The position numbers and the translations under genes were made by a program. Shown piece after piece: positions 1-8,872 of a stretch of DNA of 64,000 nucleotides (position 1 is its first letter; every line of letters starts with the position of its first letter). The DNA comes from JBJXHG01 sp046160865. Its GTDB lineage: Bacteria; Planctomycetota; UBA1135; GCA-002686595. The notes below the pieces were generated by a model. That model was not told the DNA's origin, made no database searches, and saw only the letters and a program-made list of their open reading frames with translations. The stretch is from assembly GCA_046160865.1 (NCBI GenBank), contig JBJXHG010000100.1, positions 14,307-78,306 on the forward strand. The letters run 5' to 3'.

Positions 1-1
1 G

Positions 2-376
2 GTCGTCATCGTGATCATCGGCCTGCTCGCGACGCTCGTCGTGCCGAACGTTATCCAGAAGTTCTTCCAAGCCGCAGGCACGAAGGCCAAGGTCGACATC
101 TCCGCGATCGAGTCCGCTTTGAAGGAGTTCGCGATCAACAACGGCGGCCGCTACCCGGACAGCCTCGAGGTTCTCGTCACGCCCGACGCGAACAACGAGA
201 CGTATCTCGACACGAAGTCGATTCCGAAGGACCCCTGGGGTCACGAGTACATGTACGACCCGCCCGCGTCCGGGCAACCGCAGCCGCGCATCTATTCGTA
301 CGGCGCCGACGGCCAACCGGGCGGCGAGGGCAAGGACGCCGACATCGACAACATCGCCATGAAGGAGCAAGGCTAG
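2..376 (+). CDS. gspG: Type II secretion major pseudopilin GspG (5' truncated)
   Basis: The window edge cuts off the prepilin leader, so only the C-terminal 124 residues are visible, read from base 2. They begin with the hydrophobic helix VVIVIIGLLATLVVPNV and continue into the pseudopilin globular domain. The calcium-loop region typical of GspG is present (PKDPWGHEYMYD, then YGADGQPGGEGKDADI), which separates it from minor pseudopilins. GspG forms the periplasmic pseudopilus that drives type II secretion. It heads the run gspG-gspH-gspI-gspJ, the usual order of these genes, with only 7 bases before the next gene. The GTG at base 11 is an internal codon, not the true start. Confidence 0.93.
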   Translation, partial: VVIVIIGLLATLVVPNVIQKFFQAAGTKAKVDISAIESALKEFAINNGGRYPDSLEVLVTPDANNETYLDTKSIPKDPWGHEYMYDPPASGQPQPRIYSYGADGQPGGEGKDADIDNIAMKEQG

Positions 377-383
377 GCGCGAC

Positions 384-977
384 GTGCTTCCCCTCGACCG
401 AGCGATCGCGCGGTGCGCCGATCGCGCGCACGGAGCCCGCGCGCGCGACGGCTTCAGTATGGTCGAAATCCTCGGGGTGATCGTGATCCTCGGCCTGATG
501 GCCACGATCGTCAGCATCAATTGGCGCGCGATCCTGCCGAAGTCCGAGCTGACTTCGTCCGTGCGCATCCTGGCGAGCACGCTCGCGTCCACGCGATCGG
601 AGGCGATCGGGCGCAACGCGATCTTCCGCATCGAGTACGACCTCGACCGACACCGTTTTCGTCAGAACACGCCGTTTAAGAACGACGGCCAGGGCAAGCT
701 CGCGGCGACGGAAGAAGACCGGCTCGTGCTGAACTGGATCGAGCTGCCCGAGTCGGTGCGTTTCTCGAAGATCGTGTGCGACGGCGTCGTGTTCGACACC
801 GGCATCGTCGCGGTGCGCTTCGATCCTCTCGGAGCCGCATCGGGGCACACGATCACGCTGATCCAGAAACCGTACGACACGTACTACACGGTCGAGGTCC
901 AGGCCCTCACGGGTCTCATCGAGTACCACGAAGGCTTGTTCGAGCGCGCGCCCGCGCAGGAATCGGACTTCGATTGA
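384..977 (+). CDS. gspH: GspH-type minor pseudopilin
   Basis: This 197-residue protein starts at GTG. A prepilin peptidase site lies after Gly23 (RDG/FSMVE) with Glu at +5, followed by a hydrophobic helix (ILGVIVILGLMATIV). The mature part fits a GspH/FimT-type minor pseudopilin; assignment to H rests on position between gspG and gspI and on length, because H-type sequences diverge strongly. It would be assembled at the pseudopilus tip in the inner membrane and periplasm. The next gene overlaps its stop codon by 4 bases (TTGA), implying translational coupling. Confidence 0.78.
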   Translation: MLPLDRAIARCADRAHGARARDGFSMVEILGVIVILGLMATIVSINWRAILPKSELTSSVRILASTLASTRSEAIGRNAIFRIEYDLDRHRFRQNTPFKNDGQGKLAATEEDRLVLNWIELPESVRFSKIVCDGVVFDTGIVAVRFDPLGAASGHTITLIQKPYDTYYTVEVQALTGLIEYHEGLFERAPAQESDFD

Positions 978-1531
978 ACGCGCGGCGTTCCATCGCGGTG
1001 CGTGCGAGTCGCGGTTTCACGCTCGCGGAAGTCGCCGTCACGATCGTGATCGTGGGCATCGGCATGCTGCTCGTGCTGCAGGGCCTGAACAACGCGAAGA
1101 TGACCGCGGCGCACACGCGCAACATGAAGCTGTCGCGCGAGCTCGCTCTGCTCACGCTCGGACAGGTCGAGGCGGGCCTCTATCAAGAGGACATCGAGAA
1201 CGGTCTCGTCGGCAGCTACGCCGAGGAGGGCTATCCCGACTTCTCGTTCGAGGTCGTCGTGGGCGACGACGCCTTCTACGAACCGACGGACGGCCGCAGG
1301 TTCGACAGCTGGGCGGCGCGCGACGACGAAGAGGACGACGACGAAGAAGAGGAAGAGTCCGAGGAGCCGTTCGAGAAGGTGAAGATCCGCATCACGAGCC
1401 CGAAGATCACCGAGCGTGTCAACGAACTCGTGTTCGAACGCTGGATGCCGTGGAAGCAGGTCTACGGTGAGGAAGAGGAAGACGAAGCGACCGCTTCCTC
1501 CGCGCCGCCCGCCGAACAGAGCTCGCCATGA
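974..1531 (+). CDS. gspI: GspI-type minor pseudopilin
   Basis: The most economical start is TTG at 974, which overlaps the previous stop (TTGA) and gives 185 residues. The open frame runs further upstream, but the prepilin signal comes immediately after this start: Gly14 then FTLAE with Glu at +5, then a hydrophobic helix (VTIVIVGIGMLLVLQGL). An acidic run of Asp and Glu around residues 117-131 is unusual for a pseudopilin and may bind cations or be a lineage-specific loop. GspI is a tip pseudopilin that partners GspJ and GspK. It overlaps gspJ by ATGA at 1528. Confidence 0.75.
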   Translation: MNARRSIAVRASRGFTLAEVAVTIVIVGIGMLLVLQGLNNAKMTAAHTRNMKLSRELALLTLGQVEAGLYQEDIENGLVGSYAEEGYPDFSFEVVVGDDAFYEPTDGRRFDSWAARDDEEDDDEEEEESEEPFEKVKIRITSPKITERVNELVFERWMPWKQVYGEEEEDEATASSAPPAEQSSP

Positions 1532-2463
1532 ACGCGCGCATGCGCTTCTGTGCTGCACGCGCAGGCTTCACGCTCGTCGAAGTGCTGCTCACGCTCTTGA
1601 TCATGAGCGCGATCATGATCTCGATGACTCAGATCCTGACTGCGGCGCGCACGAGCCGCGACACGATCCACAACATCCAGGAAACGCAGCTCGTCGGTCC
1701 CGCCGTGCTCGACATGGTCGAGCGCGATCTGCGCGCGATCGTCACGTTCGACCGCACGCGCAACCTGCACTTGCGCGTCAAGAACCGCGTGATGCTCGGC
1801 TTCGACGGCGACAGCCTCGATTTCGTGACGAGCAACGACAGCCTCGTTCCGGCGCGCGACGGTGAACGCTTCCTGCGCACCGACGTGTGCGAGGTCGGCT
1901 ATCGCCTGCGGCCCAGCCCGGAGTCCGACCAGTTCCTCGAGATCTACCGGCGCGAAGGCTACGGCGTCGACGATCAGCCGTTCGACGGCGGCTCGTTCAC
2001 GCTCCTCTCCGGCCGCGTGAAGAGCTTCGACATCCAGTGCTTTCGCAAGGACGGCCCGGACGAAGACCCGGTCGACGAATGGGGTACCGAGCGCGGCGAG
2101 GACACCAACGGTCTGCCGGCGCGCCTCGAGATCACGATGGTGCTCGAGCTCGCGCCACGACTGGTCAACGAGCAATTGCGGATCGCGCCGATCGATCGGC
2201 GCACGATCACATACCGGCGCGTGATCCGCTTGTCGGAGTCGTTGCGCGCGAACGAGGACGCGATCCCGATCCCGAAGATTCCGAAGCCGCCGGCGCCGGC
2301 GAGCAACGCTGCGGCACCCGGTGCTGCAGGCGCAGCCGGTCAGGGCGGTCAGGGCGGACAGAACGGTCAGGGCGGTCAAAACGGACAAGGTGGACAAGGT
2401 GGACAGGGCGGCGGCGGCGGTGGCGGTGGCAGCACCGGCGGTGCCAACCCCCTCGGAGGTTAG
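1528..2463 (+). CDS. gspJ: GspJ-type minor pseudopilin with Gly/Gln-rich tail
   Basis: This 311-residue protein begins at ATG overlapping the gspI stop. Prepilin cleavage is predicted after Gly13 (RAG/FTLVE, Glu at +5), followed by the helix VLLTLLIMSAIMI. The mature domain fits GspJ in length and position. The C-terminus, from about residue 268, is a Pro/Ala then Gly/Gln/Asn-rich low-complexity tail built on GGQ and NGQ repeats, absent from ordinary GspJ and probably disordered. No gspK follows; the next gene is on the other strand, so the operon ends here. Confidence 0.75.
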   Translation: MNARMRFCAARAGFTLVEVLLTLLIMSAIMISMTQILTAARTSRDTIHNIQETQLVGPAVLDMVERDLRAIVTFDRTRNLHLRVKNRVMLGFDGDSLDFVTSNDSLVPARDGERFLRTDVCEVGYRLRPSPESDQFLEIYRREGYGVDDQPFDGGSFTLLSGRVKSFDIQCFRKDGPDEDPVDEWGTERGEDTNGLPARLEITMVLELAPRLVNEQLRIAPIDRRTITYRRVIRLSESLRANEDAIPIPKIPKPPAPASNAAAPGAAGAAGQGGQGGQNGQGGQNGQGGQGGQGGGGGGGGSTGGANPLGG

Positions 2464-2530
2464 AGCCGACGCGCGCGCGCTGCGGCCCGAACCAGGCGCT
2501 GCGCGGTAGGAGCGTCATCGATGGATCGAC

Positions 2531-2552
2531 AATCACGCCGAGCGGCGTGATT
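2531..2552. terminator. Hairpin between convergent gspJ and serS
   Basis: A perfect 9-base inverted repeat (AATCACGCC and GGCGTGATT) with a 4-base loop lies between the stops of two convergent genes. Neither side has a strong T tract, so it could be a bidirectional terminator or only an RNA 3'-end stabiliser. Confidence 0.5.
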
Positions 2553-2555
2553 GGA

Positions 2556-3836
2556 TCACCGCACGGACTTCCCGATCACTTCGCGTCCGCCGAGATACGG
2601 ACGCAGCGGCGCGGGGATCCACACGCTGCCGTCTGCGCGCTGGTGGTTCTCGACGAGCGCGATCAACATGCGCGCCGAAGCGGCGACGGTGTTGTTGAGC
2701 GTGTGACAGAAGCGCACCGATCCGCCGGCGTCGCGATAGCGCATTCCGAGGCGCCGCGCCTGGAAGTCGTGGAAACGACTCGCACTGTGTGTCTCACCGT
2801 AGCCGTTGCGCGACGGCATCCACGTCTCGATGTCGAACTTCTGCACCTGCGGTACACCGAGATCGCCGCCGCACACGTTCACGACGCGGTACGGGAGCTC
2901 GAGCGCCCGTAGCACGTCCTCCGCGTTCTGGAGGATGGCGGCATGGTGCGCGATGCTCTGCGCGTCGTCGGCAACGTCGACGACCACTTGCTCCACCTTC
3001 TGGAACTGGTGCACGCGGTAGAGCCCGCGCGTGTCCTTGCCGTACGTACCCGCCTCGCGGCGGTAGCACGACGAGAGCGCGACGTAGCGCTTCGGCAAGT
3101 CCGCGAGCGAGAGGATCTCGTCCTGGTGCAGCGCGGTGACCGGCACCTCCGCAGTGCCGACGAGACACAGGTCGTCGCGCTCGTCGCAACGGTACGCCTG
3201 CTCCTCGCCACCCGGGAAGTAGCCGGTGCCGACCATGGTCTGCGTCCGCACCAGCGTCGGCACGGACAGCGGCACGAAACCGCGCGCGACCATCTGGTCG
3301 AGTGCGTAGCGCATCACGGCGCCCTCGAGCAGCGACATGTCGCCCTTCAGAATGTAGTTGCGCGAGCCCGCGATGCGCGCGCCGCGCTCGACGTCCAGCC
3401 AGTCCTGGGCTTCGCCGAGCGACGCATGGTCGAGCGGTGTGAAATCGAAACGCCGCGGCTCGCTCCAGCGCTTGACCTCGACGTTCTCGCTGTCGTCCTT
3501 GCCCTCGGGCACCTCGGCCGCGGGCACGTTCGGCACGCGCAAGAGCAGCGCTTCGAGCTCGGCGGCGAGCCGCCCGAGCTCGTCCTCGCGCTCCTTCAGC
3601 GCGGCCTTCCCGCTCTTCTGCTCTGCCGCGAGCTTGGCGCGTTCTGCTGGCGGCGCTTGGCCGATCCTCTTGCTCGCGGCGTTCTGCTCGCTGCGCAGTT
3701 GATCCACCAGCGTGTTCTTCTCGCGCATGCGCCGGTCGAGCTCGAGCAACGCGTCGATGTCGCAGGCGATGCGCTTCTTGCGCGCTCCCGCCTTCACCGC
3801 CTCCGGATCGTGGCGGATGAACTTCAGGTCGAGCAC
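2556..3836 (-). CDS. serS: Seryl-tRNA synthetase
   Basis: This class II synthetase charges tRNA-Ser with serine. The GTG at 3836 is chosen because the protein then begins VLDLKFIRHDPEAVKAG, the standard SerRS N-terminus, and an AAGGAG ribosome site sits 7 bases upstream; an upstream in-frame extension is unrelated sequence. The resulting 426 residues match the family. The N-terminal antiparallel coiled-coil arm spans roughly residues 25-110. Motif 2 (CYRREAGTYGKDTRGLYR) and motif 3 (LNNTVAASARML) of the catalytic core are present. The ribosome site lies in the last codons of the upstream exported-protein gene, 4 bases away, so the two are probably co-transcribed. Confidence 0.97.
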   Translation of the reverse strand: MLDLKFIRHDPEAVKAGARKKRIACDIDALLELDRRMREKNTLVDQLRSEQNAASKRIGQAPPAERAKLAAEQKSGKAALKEREDELGRLAAELEALLLRVPNVPAAEVPEGKDDSENVEVKRWSEPRRFDFTPLDHASLGEAQDWLDVERGARIAGSRNYILKGDMSLLEGAVMRYALDQMVARGFVPLSVPTLVRTQTMVGTGYFPGGEEQAYRCDERDDLCLVGTAEVPVTALHQDEILSLADLPKRYVALSSCYRREAGTYGKDTRGLYRVHQFQKVEQVVVDVADDAQSIAHHAAILQNAEDVLRALELPYRVVNVCGGDLGVPQVQKFDIETWMPSRNGYGETHSASRFHDFQARRLGMRYRDAGGSVRFCHTLNNTVAASARMLIALVENHQRADGSVWIPAPLRPYLGGREVIGKSVR

Positions 3837-3840
3837 GACG

Positions 3841-5958
3841 CTACTCCTTCCAGCTCGATTCGATCTTGCCGAACAAGTCGTGCTTCTTTTCGGTGAGCTG
3901 CACTTCGACGGCGCCAGGCGCGCCAATGAGCTGGAGCTCCAGATCGAACGGGAACCAAGCCGCCGGCCAGCCCTTCGTGTCGATGTCCTCGGACGCGATC
4001 ATGAACGGCATCCGCTCGGGTTTGCTGCCCTTCTTCGTGCCCTTCTTGCGCCAAGCGACCTCGGGGCGCGCGGTACAGTTCCATGGACGTTCGTAGCGCT
4101 CCTTCGCCGATCCTGTGACGACGACGGACTGCCCCTCGACGCGTAGCGCCTCACCTTCGAGCGTGTGCTTGAAGTCGAACCCGAACGGCGCACCCAACGT
4201 CACGAGAGTCGTCTTGCCTGGGTTCACTTCCCAGGTCGGCGTGTCGTTGGAGCGGACGATCGTCACCTTTTGCAGCTGGCTCTTCTTGCCCTTGCGCACT
4301 TCGCCGTAATAGAGCTGGTAGGTACCGACGGGAACGGTGACGCCTTTGCTGCCGCCCTCGACGAGATCGAAGTAGTTGTTGTTCTCGGAACTCGTGCCGT
4401 GCACGACGAGGTACGTCGGCGTCGGCCCCTTGAAGTCGAGCTTGAGCGTGCCGGTCTGCGCGGTGACCGGCGTCGCTTTCAATTCCTTGCCCGAAGGCGC
4501 GACCTCGAGCTGGTACCAGTTGCCTTGGATCTCCGTCAGCGGGCTCCACGGCCGCGCGCGCTTGCTCGATCCGATCACGATCGAATCCATGTCCGCTTGG
4601 AAGTGGCCAGCGGTGAGCCCGATGAAGCCCCACGTCAACGGCGCCGTGCCGTAGATGCCGTCCATGTTGTCGTCGATCACGCGCACCGGCACTCCGTTCA
4701 CGACGCCCGTGACGCTGGCCGCGCCGAGCACGTACACGGTCATGCTCTTGTCCGTCGGCTCCTGGTTGAGCTGCATCCCTTGATACTGCTCGTCCTTGTT
4801 GCCCTGCACGGCGAGGAACGCCCACGGCCGCGCCTCGGCACCCTTGCCGACCGTGATCTTCACGGGCGCGAATCCGCCCGTCAGCGGAATCTTCTCGTCG
4901 GGCTCGCCGTTCCCGTCGAGATCGAAGCGCAAGTCCGACGACCCGACGCGCGTGACCGGCGGTGCTTCTTTGAACGACTCGAACGACGCCGACGAACCCT
5001 TGGCCTGGAAGTTCAGCGGGCGCCAGATCAGGAATAGATCGTCGCAGTTGTAGTTGGGCCGCTGGAAATCGTCGGGAGACTCGATGACGTCGAACGCGAG
5101 CGGCACCGTGACCGGCCCCGACGGCGCGACAGTCGGCTTCGTGGGCTCGACCTTGCTCGGTTCTTGTTTCGTCGGGTCCTGCTTCGTCGCGTCGGGTTTG
5201 TCGGCCGCGGCTTCCTCGGGCTCGGGCTTGGTACCGGCGTCGGGCTTGTCCGCGCCGCGCGCTGCGAGCGACGTCTTGCGATTGAACGCCGCGTCGTAGC
5301 GCGCATCGACGAGGTTCCACTTCGCGCGTGTGTCCGTCGCGTTGGTGTAGCCTTGCCAGGCGAGGTGCAGGTTCTTCGCGTCGCCGCGCAGCGGCTCGTC
5401 GTAGCACTGTGCGAAGAGTATCCACGCCTCGGATGCCATGTACTGTTCGCCGATCGAGTCGAAGCCGTTCGCGATGATGTCGAGCTCGTCGGCGAGGTTC
5501 ATGTACACCCAGCCGTCCTTCTTGGTGAGATTGCCGCGAAACTCGCTGAAGCGCTTCTCGAACATGTCCATGAGCTCGACGCGGTCGCGCTTCTTGCCGG
5601 CGTCGAGCCCGGTGTAGTACGCGCGCGCACGGTCCGCGAACTCGGTCCCGAATGCCGCTTTCCACGCTGCCTGCAGATCGCTGAAGAACGTCTCGAGCTC
5701 GGGGGTCGGCGCCTCGAGCATCTGCTCGCCCGTGCGCACGACCCACGCAACGGCCTGCGCCTCGCTCGACTTCACGAGCTTCGCCATGTCGCTGCGCGCG
5801 TTCTGCGTACCGAGCTTCTGCAGCTTCGCCTTGAACTCCGAATCGGGCTCGACGCGCGCCGTCAGATCGAAGGCCGGACTCGCGGTCGGAGCGAGCGTTG
5901 GTACGGAAACGAAGAGCGCGACGACACCGAACAGAGACGTGATCATGGGTTGGTCCAC
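3841..5958 (-). CDS. Exported protein of unknown function
   Basis: This 705-residue protein is not recognised. It opens with a signal-peptide-like segment (ITSLFGVVALFVSVPTLAP); a start four codons later at MITSL is also possible. Residues of about 35-230 look mainly helical. A charged Lys/Asp/Pro/Thr-rich linker (ADKPDATKQDPTKQEP and similar) follows near residue 240-285. The C-terminal 400 residues look beta-rich and contain an Asp-rich segment (FDLDGNGEPDEKIPL) resembling a calcium-binding loop and a second one (DDNMDGIYGT). It sits 4 bases before serS and 66 bases after the rhomboid gene. Periplasmic or surface location is inferred from the signal peptide only. Confidence 0.8.
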   Translation of the reverse strand: MDQPMITSLFGVVALFVSVPTLAPTASPAFDLTARVEPDSEFKAKLQKLGTQNARSDMAKLVKSSEAQAVAWVVRTGEQMLEAPTPELETFFSDLQAAWKAAFGTEFADRARAYYTGLDAGKKRDRVELMDMFEKRFSEFRGNLTKKDGWVYMNLADELDIIANGFDSIGEQYMASEAWILFAQCYDEPLRGDAKNLHLAWQGYTNATDTRAKWNLVDARYDAAFNRKTSLAARGADKPDAGTKPEPEEAAADKPDATKQDPTKQEPSKVEPTKPTVAPSGPVTVPLAFDVIESPDDFQRPNYNCDDLFLIWRPLNFQAKGSSASFESFKEAPPVTRVGSSDLRFDLDGNGEPDEKIPLTGGFAPVKITVGKGAEARPWAFLAVQGNKDEQYQGMQLNQEPTDKSMTVYVLGAASVTGVVNGVPVRVIDDNMDGIYGTAPLTWGFIGLTAGHFQADMDSIVIGSSKRARPWSPLTEIQGNWYQLEVAPSGKELKATPVTAQTGTLKLDFKGPTPTYLVVHGTSSENNNYFDLVEGGSKGVTVPVGTYQLYYGEVRKGKKSQLQKVTIVRSNDTPTWEVNPGKTTLVTLGAPFGFDFKHTLEGEALRVEGQSVVVTGSAKERYERPWNCTARPEVAWRKKGTKKGSKPERMPFMIASEDIDTKGWPAAWFPFDLELQLIGAPGAVEVQLTEKKHDLFGKIESSWKE

Positions 5959-6024
5959 ACGAGCGGACGGGCAGTCTAGCGGCGCCCTCGCGGGCCGCCA
6001 ACCGAGTCGCGCGCGCTCGGGGCG

Positions 6025-6855
6025 CTACTTGCGCGAGCTCACACGACGCAGGAAATCACGCTCGCCCGACGTCAGCGAGCCCATGCCGTCGCGATGGATC
6101 TTCGCGAGAAGCTCGTCCATGCGCGCGTCGTCGGACTGACGGCGCTCGACCTCCGCCACGGCGCGCCGGACGCGCACCTTCTCGACCGGGTCGACGAAAA
6201 GCCAACGCCGCTTCACGGCCAAGAAGCCGTACACGAGCCCGCCGAGGTGCACGAGGTGCGCGGTGCCGTCCGGTTGACGCAGGCTCAGGAGCGCTTGGAA
6301 GACGGTGAGTCCGACGAAGATCAGCGCGAGCGTGCGCAGCGTGAGCGGGATGAACAGGAACAGGATGCGCCGCTGCGGATAGAGAGTCGCAGCCGCCATC
6401 AGCACACCGTACACCGCTCCGGATGCGCCGACCGCCGCGCTGCCGGACGGCAGTCCGAGCCACGCTCCGCCGAGGAAAAAGAACGCGCCGACGACCTGCG
6501 CCGACAGATAGGCGAGCAAATACCGACGTCCACCGAGCGCCTCCTCCAGCAGCGTGCCGAAGAAGTACAGCGTCAGCATGTTCAACAGGATGTGGCCGAG
6601 CTCGACGGGAGAGTGCAAGAAGCCGTACGTGAGCAGCTGCCACGCGGGCACGAGCGGGAAGTTCGCCGTCCAATCGCTGGGCACGAGCGCGAAGTGCTCG
6701 ACGAGGCTGCGGTAGAAGTCCTCCGTCGCGGGAATGAGCTTCAGGAAGAACGTGACGAGGAAGATCGCGACGTTGACGAGGATGAGTCGGCGCGTCACGC
6801 CGACGAACGGCGGGAACGCGACGCTCGGCAACTCGGGATCCTGCCAGCGGGACAT
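6025..6855 (-). CDS. Rhomboid family intramembrane serine protease
   Basis: This 276-residue polytopic protein cleaves membrane-protein substrates within the bilayer. The catalytic dyad is visible: Ser145 in GASGAVYG and His203 in HLVHLGGLVYG. The family HxxxN pair (His88, Asn92 in HILLNMLTLYFFG) is also present, so it should be active. The C-terminal 30 residues (DELLAKIHRDGMGSLTSGE) resemble the small DUF6576 domain often attached to bacterial rhomboids. The ATG at 6855 lies 5 bases after the folD stop, making it the last gene of the tatA-to-rhomboid operon. Its substrate is unknown. Confidence 0.93.
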   Translation of the reverse strand: MSRWQDPELPSVAFPPFVGVTRRLILVNVAIFLVTFFLKLIPATEDFYRSLVEHFALVPSDWTANFPLVPAWQLLTYGFLHSPVELGHILLNMLTLYFFGTLLEEALGGRRYLLAYLSAQVVGAFFFLGGAWLGLPSGSAAVGASGAVYGVLMAAATLYPQRRILFLFIPLTLRTLALIFVGLTVFQALLSLRQPDGTAHLVHLGGLVYGFLAVKRRWLFVDPVEKVRVRRAVAEVERRQSDDARMDELLAKIHRDGMGSLTSGERDFLRRVSSRK

Positions 6856-6860
6856 GTCGT

Positions 6861-7718
6861 CTAGCGCGCGAAACCGGCCTGGCGCGCAGCCGCCGCGGCC
6901 GTGTTCTTGAGGAGCATGGCTATCGTCATCGGACCCACACCCCCTGGAACGGGAGTGATCGCACCGGCGACTTCGCGCACCGCGGCGAAGTCCACGTCCC
7001 CCACGATTCCGTCTGCGCCGCGATTGATGCCGACATCGATCACCGCGGCGCCCGGACGCACCCATTCCGCGCGGACGAGCCGCGTCCGTCCGACGGCGGC
7101 GACGAGCACATCCGCGCTCCGTGCGATCGCCGGCAGATCGGCCGACTTGCTGTGCGCGATCGTCACCGTCGCGTTCCGCGCTAGCGCGAGCAGCGCGAAC
7201 GGCTTGCCGACGAGCATCGACCGGCCGATCACGACGACGTGACGCCCTTCGAGCGGAACGTCGTAGCGATCGAGCAGCTCGATGCAGCCCGACGGCGTGC
7301 ACGGAACCAAGCCCGGCCGGCCTTGCACGAGCGCCGCGACGTTGCGCGGATGCAGTCCGTCCACGTCCTTCTGCGGATCGAGCAAATCGATCACCGGGTC
7401 CGCGGCGAGCCCGGGCGGCAGCGGCAACTGCACGAGGATGCCGTGCACGCTGTGATCGGCGTTCAGGGCGGCGACGTGCTGCAAGAGCTCGTCCTGCCTC
7501 GTCGTCGCGGGCAAGCGCAGTGTGCGAACGCGGAAGCCCGCTTCCTGCGCGGCCTTGTCCTTGTTGCGCACGTACACCTGACTCGCGGGGTCCTCGCCGA
7601 CGAGCACGACCGTCAGGCCGGGGTCGACGCCGCGCGCACGCAGCGCGTCGACGTCACGCTTCACGTCGGCACGCACCGCGGCGGCCGCGGTCTTGCCGTC
7701 GATGATGCGCGCGCTCAT
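6861..7718 (-). CDS. folD: Bifunctional methylene-THF dehydrogenase/cyclohydrolase FolD
   Basis: FolD interconverts 5,10-methylene-, methenyl- and 10-formyl-tetrahydrofolate using NADP, supplying one-carbon units for purines and formyl-Met-tRNA. The 285 residues match the family. Visible motifs are the substrate segment YVRNKDKAAQEAG with the catalytic Lys, the dinucleotide segment GRSMLVGKPFALL and the C-terminal signature TPVPGGVGPMTIAMLL. The ATG overlaps the ccsA stop by 4 bases, so it is translated in the cytochrome-maturation operon although its role is general metabolism. Confidence 0.97.
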   Translation of the reverse strand: MSARIIDGKTAAAAVRADVKRDVDALRARGVDPGLTVVLVGEDPASQVYVRNKDKAAQEAGFRVRTLRLPATTRQDELLQHVAALNADHSVHGILVQLPLPPGLAADPVIDLLDPQKDVDGLHPRNVAALVQGRPGLVPCTPSGCIELLDRYDVPLEGRHVVVIGRSMLVGKPFALLALARNATVTIAHSKSADLPAIARSADVLVAAVGRTRLVRAEWVRPGAAVIDVGINRGADGIVGDVDFAAVREVAGAITPVPGGVGPMTIAMLLKNTAAAAARQAGFAR

Positions 7719-8872
7719 CGCTCGTCTGCAGGGACGTCCGCGCGCACTTGCTTGTCGTCCACGGGCATGCCGCCCTGTTGGCCTTCCATCGGCCGCACCC
7801 CGTCGTCCGTGTAGCGGTGCAAGCTCTTCTGGCTGTCCGGCAGGTACCCAAAGATCTGGAAAGTCAGGAACACCGACAACGCTCCACCGACGAGAACCGA
7901 CATCGCCTTCGCGCCGCGATAACCGCCGAGCAAGCGCAAGTGGATGTAGATGATGTACACGAGCCAGGTGATCAGCGCGGAGTTCTCTTTGCTGTCCCAG
8001 CCCCAGTAGTTCGCCCACGCTTCCTGCGCCCAGAAGGCACCCATCCAAAGTCCGGCCGTGAGGAACGGGATCCCGACCGCGAACGCACGGAAGCTCACGT
8101 CGTCGAGCTCGCGCTCGAGCGCGCGCAGCTGATCGCTGGTCGGCAACCGCCGCATCCGCAGCAGCACGAAGAACACGACGCCCGACAGCGCGAGGATCGG
8201 CAAGGTGACGACCTGCACGAACGGCACCAGCGCGAGACCGGCGAAGATCAGCCACTGCGACCCCTTCGAGAAGCCGCCTTGGAACAGGCCGCACCAGAAG
8301 CGCGTGGTGAAGTATGCGATCGCGACGAACGCCGCGATGCCCATCGTCGCGTAGCTGAAGATCAGCGACACGAGGTGCGGTGCGAACCAGTACGACTGCA
8401 GAGCCGGCGGCAGGTCACGCTGCGCGGTCGTCAGTGTCTGGATGTAGATGTGCGTGAAGAACACGCCCCCGAGCGTCAGTGCGACGAGCACGTCGTCGAG
8501 GATCGCCCACCCGGGACCACGCCGCTGCATGCCGAGCGCGAAGTGCAGCACGAGCATCGACGCGATGAGCGCCGTCGCGAACATGTTCAGCACTTCGCTC
8601 ATCGTCTGGCTGGGGAAGTGATTCACCTCGACCGCGCGCCACGAGACCGAGAAGAGCATCGCGACGAACGCCGCGGCGGTGAGCAGTAGCTTCGAGCGCG
8701 TGACGAGCGCGCCGAAACCGCGCGTTGCCTCTCCGGACTGGCTCGCCCGCCAGTGCACGACGCACGCGAGTAGCGCGACGAGCACGCCGGCGACGCACAG
8801 CAGATCGCAGATCGCCGACCAGCGCGCGGACGCGTGCATCGTCGACCAAGACGTCCAATTGGCCAAGTTCAT
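7715..8872 (-). CDS. ccsA: Cytochrome c biogenesis protein CcsA/ResC (heme handling)
   Basis: This 385-residue multi-pass protein is the heme-channelling half of the System II cytochrome c synthase. The tryptophan-rich WWD heme-binding motif lies at residues 281-306 (core ANYWGWDSKENSALITW). His166 and His311 flank it and are candidates for the external heme-ligand histidines. About eight hydrophobic segments are visible. The C-terminal tail from about residue 355 is hydrophilic and probably cytoplasmic. The gene overlaps resB upstream and folD downstream by ATGA, so the synthase pair is translationally coupled. Confidence 0.95.
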   Translation of the reverse strand: MNLANWTSWSTMHASARWSAICDLLCVAGVLVALLACVVHWRASQSGEATRGFGALVTRSKLLLTAAAFVAMLFSVSWRAVEVNHFPSQTMSEVLNMFATALIASMLVLHFALGMQRRGPGWAILDDVLVALTLGGVFFTHIYIQTLTTAQRDLPPALQSYWFAPHLVSLIFSYATMGIAAFVAIAYFTTRFWCGLFQGGFSKGSQWLIFAGLALVPFVQVVTLPILALSGVVFFVLLRMRRLPTSDQLRALERELDDVSFRAFAVGIPFLTAGLWMGAFWAQEAWANYWGWDSKENSALITWLVYIIYIHLRLLGGYRGAKAMSVLVGGALSVFLTFQIFGYLPDSQKSLHRYTDDGVRPMEGQQGGMPVDDKQVRADVPADER